DNA from: Armatimonadetes bacterium 55-13
GTDB lineage: Bacteria > Armatimonadota > Fimbriimonadia > Fimbriimonadales > Fimbriimonadaceae
Reading direction: 5' to 3'
Assembly (NCBI GenBank): GCA_001898035.1
Contig: MKRX01000003.1
Coordinates: 55,261-119,260 of the forward strand
Length of the DNA stretch: 64,000 nt
Shown piece after piece: positions 58,719-64,000 of the stretch (the stretch's first letter is position 1; each line of letters starts with the position of its first letter). The notes beneath the pieces were generated by a model that saw only the letters and a program-made list of their open reading frames with translations, had not been told where the DNA came from and did not search any database. Made by a program: the position numbers and the translations under genes.

Positions 58719-60344
58719 TTGGCACGTAAACGACGAGAAGCGGCGACGCCGCAACGAAAGCAGTGGGGTAAATCGACCGCCTCAGAGACGACGCGCAAGA
58801 GACCAGACGGTTCGACATACACGGTGTGGCGTTGCCAGTATTACGGGTTCGCACTCAGCGGCGAGACCATGACCCGAAAGGTCAGAGAGGGCGGCGAATG
58901 GGTGAGTCAAGAGTTTTGGGCATGGGAACTCGACCGCAAGCGTCTATACGCCCAAGGCGACACCAAAGAAGAAGCAGAGGCGAAGGCCGAACGACTCGGC
59001 AAACTTCACCTTGAGTACGAAGAATGGTGTTGGCAGTGTGAGCGCGACGGCAACCCGCCCAAACCAGGCGACACGTTCGAGAACTGGCTTGGCGACAAAG
59101 AGGCGCGTGAGAACAGGGACAAGCCGAAGGCGACGCCCGCACTCGCCAACATGGACGCCGCCGAGGATGAGACCGACCACGTTGCGCCCGCGAACTTCAC
59201 CGCCGTCGCGCAAGAGTTCATGGCGACCAAGGGGCGATTCAACCGCACCAAGAAGTTCGAACCGCTGAAACCATCGACGCGGCGCACGAACAACAACTAC
59301 GTCAAGCATGCCGCCGCCATATCGAACAAGCCGATGGACAAGTTGCGGTTGCCCGAAATCATGTCGTGGTTTCACGGCTACCTTTCGACACACGCCGAAG
59401 GCACCGCCGCCCGATACAAGTTCTGGTTGTGCGAGGTCGGGCGGTACGCGGTGAAGGCGCGGTACTGGAACGTCAACCTCTTTGAGTCGTTGCCCGAACT
59501 CAGCATTCGACCGAACATCGAGATTCGGCGCACTTGGACACTCGATGAAATCGACCGCATGTGGGACGCGGCGCACAGTCCGCAACAGAAGGCAATCATC
59601 GTGTTGTGCCGCCTTGGGTTGCGGTTCGGAGAGGCGACGGGTCTGACCGAAGCTGACCTTCTCGACGATGAGACCATACGCGTTCAATATGCGCAAACAC
59701 GTGTCAACGTCGGCACCGACGACAAACAGAAGTTGATACCGTTTCTCGGCGACCCGAAGACCAGCGCGAGTGCCGCGAAAGTGCGAGTGCCGAAGGCATG
59801 GATGAAGATACTTCGCGAGTCTCTTGAGAAGGCAGAACCGCAACTGATTCGCGCATACAACGACGACCCTGACCAGGGCGCACGTCTTCACCGATTCGTT
59901 GTGCCGAACCAACTTGGCGAGATATGGCAGGAGTCAACCGCGACATATGCGTTCGAAAGGCTGATGTCGAGGGCGGGCGTCGAGTTCCGCACCGAGGAAA
60001 TGGGCGACGTTAAGACCCGCGAGACGGTATGGCATAGTTGGCGATACACGTATTGCAGCGAACTCGTTGTTCTCGGCGCTGGTGACGTTGAGTTGATGTT
60101 CTGTATGAGGCACACCGACGCGAACCTTTCGAAGAAGACGTATGCGCAAGCGCGGTTCGAAGACCGCACCAAGTACGAACCATACAAGGCAATCATCAAG
60201 ACGCCGTACGACTACAACAACGCGATATGCAAGTTCGACACCGACCGCCGAGAGGCGCGGGCGAAGCGGTCTCGACCGAGAGTTACCGAGACGCCCGATG
60301 AGCGGCGAAAGGCGATGCTTGAACAGGTCGCCGCACAACTCTAA
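58719..60344 (+). CDS. Tyrosine recombinase / integrase
   Basis: 541 residues with catalytic residues in order: Arg302 (GLRFGE), His439 and Arg442 (HSWR), His465 (RHTD) and Tyr475 (KTYAQ). Residues 180-290 look like the core-binding SAM-like domain (TAVAQEFMATKGRF; RLPEIMSWFHGYL). The first 170 residues are charged and unusual (EEAEAKAERLGKLHLEYEEW) and may bind arm sites. TTG start with AGAGGT seven bases upstream. It lies next to the element's left edge, the normal site for an integrase. Confidence 0.9.
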   Translation: MARKRREAATPQRKQWGKSTASETTRKRPDGSTYTVWRCQYYGFALSGETMTRKVREGGEWVSQEFWAWELDRKRLYAQGDTKEEAEAKAERLGKLHLEYEEWCWQCERDGNPPKPGDTFENWLGDKEARENRDKPKATPALANMDAAEDETDHVAPANFTAVAQEFMATKGRFNRTKKFEPLKPSTRRTNNNYVKHAAAISNKPMDKLRLPEIMSWFHGYLSTHAEGTAARYKFWLCEVGRYAVKARYWNVNLFESLPELSIRPNIEIRRTWTLDEIDRMWDAAHSPQQKAIIVLCRLGLRFGEATGLTEADLLDDETIRVQYAQTRVNVGTDDKQKLIPFLGDPKTSASAAKVRVPKAWMKILRESLEKAEPQLIRAYNDDPDQGARLHRFVVPNQLGEIWQESTATYAFERLMSRAGVEFRTEEMGDVKTRETVWHSWRYTYCSELVVLGAGDVELMFCMRHTDANLSKKTYAQARFEDRTKYEPYKAIIKTPYDYNNAICKFDTDRREARAKRSRPRVTETPDERRKAMLEQVAAQL

Positions 60345-60363
60345 ACGTTCAACGACAACAACA

Positions 60364-60394
60364 AACGGCGCGGGCATATAACCCGCGCCGTTTT
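60364..60394 (+). terminator. Terminator after the recombinase gene
   Basis: An 11-bp stem, AACGGCGCGGG (60364-60374) and CCCGCGCCGTT (60382-60392), with TTTCG after it. Confidence 0.8.
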
Positions 60395-60437
60395 CGTTTG
60401 CAACACGTGTTTCGCGTCTTATGGTGTTGGAATCGCG

Positions 60438-60443
60438 TATTAT
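60438..60443 (+). promoter_or_regulatory. -10 box for a leaderless element gene
   Basis: TATTAT ends six bases before ATG 60450; no Shine-Dalgarno site. Confidence 0.55.
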
Positions 60444-60449
60444 CATGCA

Positions 60450-60938
60450 ATGGCGCGTTCAAACCAAAACCTCACACCATTAAGCAATCAAGAACTCTTG
60501 TCGTTGCGCAAGGGCGCAAAGACCGTTGACCGTATATCGGTGCGCATCGGCGGCAAGCGTTACGACCTACCAGTTGAGGCGCACGTACTCACAACCGACG
60601 ATGAGAAGGGATTGTTCACGTTCATATCGTTGCCCGCGACGAACGCAATTCTCGGCGTCACAAGCGACGGTCATGAAGTCATCAAAGAAGGCGAGAAGGG
60701 CGCGGCAATGGGCGCACTCCGAACGACAATCGCGAGGGCGAAGAAGGCCAACGAACCGAAGGGTGCCGACACGCCCGCACTCGGCGACGACGTGTTAAAG
60801 GCACTCAAGGCGGCGGTTCCCGCTGGTTACCGACTGGTGTATGAGAACGGCGAACCGAAGTTGCAACGACTCCGACAGAAGCGGTCGGGCACCGAGGCAC
60901 CAGCGACAACGGGCGGGCGTCGAGGGCGCAAGAAGTAA
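60450..60938 (+). CDS. Small basic protein of unknown function
   Basis: 162 residues. Helical N-terminus (LSNQELLSLRKGAKTVDRI), a beta-rich middle (ISVRIGGKRYDLPVEAHV; GLFTFISLPATNAIL), and a strongly basic tail (RQKRSG...RRGRKK). The tail suggests nucleic-acid contact. I do not recognise a family. It forms a pair with the next gene, three bases downstream. Confidence 0.6.
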   Translation: MARSNQNLTPLSNQELLSLRKGAKTVDRISVRIGGKRYDLPVEAHVLTTDDEKGLFTFISLPATNAILGVTSDGHEVIKEGEKGAAMGALRTTIARAKKANEPKGADTPALGDDVLKALKAAVPAGYRLVYENGEPKLQRLRQKRSGTEAPATTGGRRGRKK

Positions 60939-60941
60939 GGC

Positions 60942-61271
60942 ATGGGCGACTACTTCTCGGTGCCGCCCGACCAACTCATGTTTCATCCCGTGTCGGTCAT
61001 CTTTGTTCCAACAGGCGTCGAAGACCCTGTTGGCAAGATGTACGGTCAAGCAACGATGCACTCGCCGCCTATCCCTGGTTCAATCGTGGTGTTGAACGAC
61101 ACGCACACCAACGAGTTCACGCGGTTCAGGGTCATCGGTTTGGAGTATCACGTTAAGATGGTCGGCGGCGACCAGGTTGCCACGTGGTCAGAGAGGTTTG
61201 AGGCGGGCGCGGCTGAACGCGACCTACTGCCATATTCAAACCGACTCATGGTGTTTGTCGAACCGTTGTAA
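60942..61271 (+). CDS. Small beta-rich protein of unknown function
   Basis: 109 residues, starting three bases after the previous stop. Alternating strands (VSVIFVPTG; GSIVVLNDTH; FRVIGLEYHVKMV) suggest a small beta barrel or head-closure-like fold, but this is only pattern. Ends at a strong terminator. Confidence 0.6.
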   Translation: MGDYFSVPPDQLMFHPVSVIFVPTGVEDPVGKMYGQATMHSPPIPGSIVVLNDTHTNEFTRFRVIGLEYHVKMVGGDQVATWSERFEAGAAERDLLPYSNRLMVFVEPL

Positions 61272-61290
61272 GGGTTCCTCATACGGCAAG

Positions 61291-61314
61291 AAGGGCGGCA
61301 AGATTGCCGCCCTT
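61291..61314. terminator. Bidirectional terminator
   Basis: AAGGGCGGCA (61291-61300) pairs with TGCCGCCCTT (61305-61314) around AGAT, then TCTTTC, between convergent genes. Confidence 0.8.
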
Positions 61315-61337
61315 TCTTTCGCCCGTTCGAGACCGCC

Positions 61338-62237
61338 TCAACCGTTCACCTTGCTTTTCGGTCGAGGCTTGAACGCCTTGTTGATAAGCGGCATGTCTCG
61401 GTACCATTCCGCGCGACTCTTGCCAGTCTTGGCAATGAAGGCCGCGACTCGTTCGCCTTCGGTCTTGTACGACGGGTCGTTGAGAATGTCTCGCACCGTG
61501 GTCATTTCGCTGACGCGCCATTTGCCCAACAACACCTTTTGCCACGTGATGAGTTTGCCCGTGCCCTGCTTCTTCTTCTTGGCGTTCCACATGTCGCGGC
61601 ACGACGGTTGAGCGGCGAGAGAAGACCATTCGCGGGCGAACTCGATTATCTCGTTGTCGCCCAACCATGTCGCGGTGTAGTTAATGATTTCGTCGTTGGT
61701 CGGGTCGAACCAAACCAGGGTGCCACGGTCAAGCATCGCTTCCATGTCCTGTGTGAGCTGACCGAGGTTGTTGGCGAGAATGACGACTTCGCTGGTCGTG
61801 GTGAACGTCGGCGGGTAGTCGGGCGTGTTGTCTTCGACAACTTCGCCGTCTTCATCGACGCGAGTCTTGGGTTTCGGGTTCGTCTGGTTGTTGAACCACG
61901 AAATCGTTTTGACATCCTTGGTCTCTGCCAACGCCTTCAACATCGAGGCCGTGTCAGGGTTGCGCCACAACGAGTCACAGTCGTCAATGACAATCAACTT
62001 GTCTTGATTGTCGTACAGCTTCTTGTAAAGTTCGAATGCGGTGAGTCGCGCCTTGTTGAGATGCACGAACTCGACACCCTCGTTTTCGAGCGTTGACGTT
62101 ATCGTTTCGGTCTTGCCAGTGCCGCCGCGACCGACGATTGCGATGAGCGGATATACGCCGCCTTCGGCGATTTCCGTTGCCAGTTCAACGAGTTCGGCGT
62201 ATGCCGTAAGTTTCAGGTCTGCGTTGTTATAGTTCAT
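61338..62237 (-). CDS. AAA+-type P-loop ATPase
   Basis: 299 residues from ATG 62237, where AGGAAG lies seven bases upstream; a longer frame to 62294 crosses the repeat cluster. Walker A GRGGTGKT (36-43), Walker B LIVIDDCDSLW (Asp85, 86), sensor-1-like VVILANN. The C-terminal half has a Lys/Arg-rich section (NAKKKKQGTGK; NKAFKPRPKSK). The layout recalls ORC/DnaC-like helicase loaders or transposition regulators, but no closer match can be claimed. It is the only minus-strand gene in the left part and is preceded by GAGACAT repeats. Confidence 0.78.
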   Translation of the reverse strand: MNYNNADLKLTAYAELVELATEIAEGGVYPLIAIVGRGGTGKTETITSTLENEGVEFVHLNKARLTAFELYKKLYDNQDKLIVIDDCDSLWRNPDTASMLKALAETKDVKTISWFNNQTNPKPKTRVDEDGEVVEDNTPDYPPTFTTTSEVVILANNLGQLTQDMEAMLDRGTLVWFDPTNDEIINYTATWLGDNEIIEFAREWSSLAAQPSCRDMWNAKKKKQGTGKLITWQKVLLGKWRVSEMTTVRDILNDPSYKTEGERVAAFIAKTGKSRAEWYRDMPLINKAFKPRPKSKVNG

Positions 62238-62273
62238 TGTGTTTCTTCCTGCTACCGAAGAACACTTATGGTG

Positions 62274-62312
62274 TGTCTCGAATCCTTGAGACATTGAGAC
62301 ATTGCATGTCTC
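62274..62312. promoter_or_regulatory. GAGACAT operator-like repeat cluster
   Basis: Upstream of the ATPase gene: GTCTC (62275), then GAGACATTGAGACAT and ATGTCTC. GAGACAT-TGC-ATGTCTC (62296-62312) is a perfect 7-bp palindrome. The 16-base TGAGACATTGAGACAT (62287-62302) recurs at 63923-63938. A dimeric repressor site is inferred. Confidence 0.6.
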
Positions 62313-62662
62313 ACCGTAGGTGTTCCCGTCGAGTTATTCATTGCTGATAGGCTATTCGTCGCCAACAGCTTATGAAATCGTTAATGCCCAAGGCACCACG
62401 CCCGACAGGGTTCCTTAACCTGTACCTCAACGTGATGCACTCTTGTCAAGCCCTTAATGAAAAAAGTTCAAAACTCATCGCGGCGGTCGTTGTCGCCTTG
62501 GGGCGTAAACAATACGTATATGGGCGCAAATGATTAAGCGCACCGCGCGCGCGTGGTGCGTTTACGAAAACGATATATGCACGTCATATCAACGACTCTA
62601 TGAACGCGTATATGGCGCGACACGTGTTGTCTCGCGCAACGGTCACGGTTCGAGGCCCGTGT
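62313..62662. other. Non-coding region with palindromes and repeats
   Basis: About 350 bases without a gene. CGCACC...GGTGCG (62539-62560) surrounds a GCGCGCGC core. CGTATATGGGCGC (62515-62527) and CGTATATGGCGC (62607-62618) are near-identical direct repeats. AT-rich patches lie near 62455-62475. Could hold an origin or control region. Confidence 0.4.
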
Positions 62663-62668
62663 TACAAT
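62663..62668 (+). promoter_or_regulatory. -10 box for a leaderless element gene
   Basis: TACAAT ends seven bases before ATG 62676; no Shine-Dalgarno site. Confidence 0.55.
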
Positions 62669-62675
62669 GCAAATC

Positions 62676-63068
62676 ATGAAAGGTCTTCTAATCGCAATCG
62701 GCGCATTCGCCTTGTTATTGGTCGCCTTGGCGATTGGGCCAGACTGGTCGCCCGATAAGCCAACGGTTAACGAGAAGGTCGCGGCACCCGTCGCCGACCA
62801 CAACCCGCCAAACCTAACCCTTGCGTCGTCGCTGGCATTCCGCACGGCGACCGAGCGGGTCAGCGACCAGGGCGACGCCGCCTCAATCCCCGAGAGTCAG
62901 CCGTACGGTTGCGAAGAAGGCCGCGACATCGCGTTAACCCGCGCACCAGACGGCACGTATGTCGCCGAGTGCCGCGTTCACCTTGCCGACCGCCGAGTTG
63001 TGACGGTCGTTCTGAAAGAGAAGGCGGGCGGGCGCAACTGGTACGTCGATGAGGTCAAGACGCCTTGA
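62676..63068 (+). CDS. Small signal-anchored protein
   Basis: 130 residues. One N-terminal helix (KGLLIAIGAFALLLVALAIG) with no lipobox Cys, then a soluble part with two Cys (YGCEEGRDIAL; YVAECRVHL) that could form a disulphide, and a beta-rich end (RRVVTVVLKEK). No family recognised. It is followed by a terminator and a convergent amidase gene, so a lysis-accessory role is possible but not shown. Confidence 0.6.
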   Translation: MKGLLIAIGAFALLLVALAIGPDWSPDKPTVNEKVAAPVADHNPPNLTLASSLAFRTATERVSDQGDAASIPESQPYGCEEGRDIALTRAPDGTYVAECRVHLADRRVVTVVLKEKAGGRNWYVDEVKTP

Positions 63069-63104
63069 TATAGCCTGTTAACCCGCGCCTATATAGGGCA
63101 CGAG

Positions 63105-63133
63105 ACGACCGCCGTTAAGGGGCGGTCGTTTTC
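63105..63133. terminator. Terminator
   Basis: ACGACCGCC (63105-63113) pairs with GGCGGTCGT (63121-63129), then TTTTC. Confidence 0.78.
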
Positions 63134-63233
63134 ATATACGGTGAGCGGTCGCCGCGCATGAGGGGGTGACGTTGCAACACCCTATGGCGGCGCGGAAACA
63201 CCGACTGAGGGTCGGCGCAAAGTTGCAATAAGG

Positions 63234-63731
63234 TCAGGCGGCGGGTACGCCTGGTCGAGTCCAATACGCGAGGTCGAACAGGGCGGCAATGCGGTCAACA
63301 CCCTCAAACCCTTTCGGGTCGGTCTTGCGCGGGTAACTGATGTCTCGATGCGTGGTCAGGTAGCGAATCGACGGCACCGCCGCGACAATCTCGCCGAGTA
63401 GTTCCTTGAGGGCAACCCGCTGTTCGTCGGTGTACGGGTCTTTGCCGTCGTTCAGGTTTTCCAGGCACACGCCGATACTGTTGCTGTTCGAAATCTTCAA
63501 CCCGCCGTACAGGTAGGTCGCGCCGCAATGTTGGGCGGCACGAGCTGCGGGCGCAAACTTGAACACCGCGCCGTCTTTGCGTATGTAGTAGTGGTATGAG
63601 AGGCGGCGCATCTTGAGCGTCTTAACCGTGCCTTCGAACCTTCCCGCGTCGGCATGCAGCACGACCGCGATGGTCTCGGCGTCGCCACGGTCGCGGGTAT
63701 TCAGCCAGTAACCAAGAGTCTGTATGTCCAT
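63234..63731 (-). CDS. N-acetylmuramoyl-L-alanine amidase (Amidase_2, endolysin-like)
   Basis: 165 residues from ATG 63731. Cuts the bond between muramic acid and L-Ala of peptidoglycan. Zinc ligands by pattern: His26 (VVLHADAG), His128 (TTHRDIS) and Asp138 (KTDPKGF), with Lys136 as in T7 lysozyme-type enzymes. SYHYYIRKDG and IGVCLENL are family signatures. It has no signal peptide and no separate binding domain, like phage endolysins. Upstream extension to 63776 is not supported. Confidence 0.88.
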   Translation of the reverse strand: MDIQTLGYWLNTRDRGDAETIAVVLHADAGRFEGTVKTLKMRRLSYHYYIRKDGAVFKFAPAARAAQHCGATYLYGGLKISNSNSIGVCLENLNDGKDPYTDEQRVALKELLGEIVAAVPSIRYLTTHRDISYPRKTDPKGFEGVDRIAALFDLAYWTRPGVPAA

Positions 63732-63922
63732 CGCCGCCAACGTAGGCGGTCGAGAACACCAGGCGGCGCACAACACAACGTGCCCGAAACGGCGCGTATT
63801 TGCCCCGTACAGGCGATTGGAGAGGTCGAGGCGGGTGATTTACCGCGCGGGCGCTGAAACGGGCGTATGAGCGGATTTACGCGCCTCTCGGCGGCTGACC
63901 ATGACTCATACCCTCAGAACGA

Positions 63923-63938
63923 TGAGACATTGAGACAT
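63923..63938. repeat. Second copy of the 16-base GAGACAT repeat
   Basis: TGAGACATTGAGACAT identical to 62287-62302. It lies upstream of the amidase gene in the gene-free 63732-64000 stretch, where I see nothing else certain. Confidence 0.7.
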
Positions 63939-64000
63939 CGAGGGCGGCACTCACCGACACTTTGAATCGCTTTTTGAACCTGAATGGTGGTGTTAGACAG

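Larger units (their letters stand above)
58504..64000. mobile_element. Integrated phage-like element, left part (continues past the window)
   Basis: Starts where the PEP-CTERM frame breaks. It contains a tyrosine recombinase just inside the edge, small unknown genes, an ATPase, an anchored protein and an amidase. GATC and CCGG are absent throughout, CTAG also, unlike the host. Base use is richer in GC with high GCG/CGC content. Genes are separated by hairpin terminators at 60364, 61291 and 63105. No capsid, portal or terminase gene is visible, so a prophage, satellite or integrative plasmid remain possible. The right end is outside the window. Confidence 0.75.

Noticed and set aside
58944..59912. 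Minus-strand frame of 322 codons inside the recombinase gene
   Set aside because: The recombinase catalytic residues are all present on the plus strand; the antisense frame is low-complexity Val/Arg/Leu sequence.

Overview
The window reads as about 58.5 kb of bacterial chromosome followed by about 5.5 kb of an integrated, phage-like element that runs off the right edge. The host is probably an Armatimonadota bacterium of the Fimbriimonas type. This is inferred from a pseudopilin (26867-27733) whose start continues into a FPVFAQA motif typical of that phylum, from a PEP-CTERM protein, from several glycine-rich lipoproteins and from general gene content. No rRNA or marker gene is present to prove it. 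Many genes lack a Shine-Dalgarno site and instead have a TANNNT box 6-8 bases before the start codon, which points to widespread leaderless transcription.

Layout. 0-8.1 kb: a stand-alone ABC ATPase, an endonuclease/phosphatase-family protein, ilvD, a fatty acid desaturase, an ATPase relic, then a minus-strand block of pseudouridine synthase, dacA, scpB and scpA. 8.2-12.4 kb: two tRNA-Cys genes, a glycosyltransferase, an MFS transporter and a lipoprotein. 12.5-23.3 kb: a protein-quality block (hsp20-lon, ftsH, two unlike clpS copies) with mgtE and tilS. 23.4-27.8 kb: gltX-hisD, a small lipoprotein and a pseudopilin. 27.9-32.1 kb: an oxidoreductase joined to a three-gene nucleoside-type ABC importer. 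32.1-39.4 kb: a LolA-like protein, an S41 protease, a glycosidase-like protein, a YfhO-like membrane protein and a GYF-TM2 protein. 39.4-48.7 kb: cyclophilin, two oligopeptide-type permeases, an active/inactive S41 protease pair, a HEAT-repeat protein, MTA phosphorylase and a metal/cobalamin-type binding lipoprotein. 48.7-58.5 kb: tRNA-Trp, an ECF sigma factor with a membrane partner, cytidine deaminase, a cytochrome b-c fusion, a membrane class III cyclase, an rsgA-RNHCP fusion and a COG0523 metallochaperone next to a truncated PEP-CTERM gene.

The right-hand element (about 58.5 kb onward) carries a tyrosine recombinase, two small unknown genes, an AAA+ type ATPase, a signal-anchored protein and an N-acetylmuramoyl-L-alanine amidase. 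It is set off sharply from the host: I find no GATC and no CCGG from about 58.4 kb to the end, although both are common in the chromosome. Its left end lies where the PEP-CTERM gene loses its reading frame, so it appears to have inserted into a probable zinc-limitation operon. The strongest leads are this restriction-site-free element, the split PEP-CTERM gene, the ClpS paralogue with a changed binding pocket, the cytochrome b with a Met in place of a haem-ligand His, the RsgA-RNHCP fusion and the leaderless-promoter pattern.
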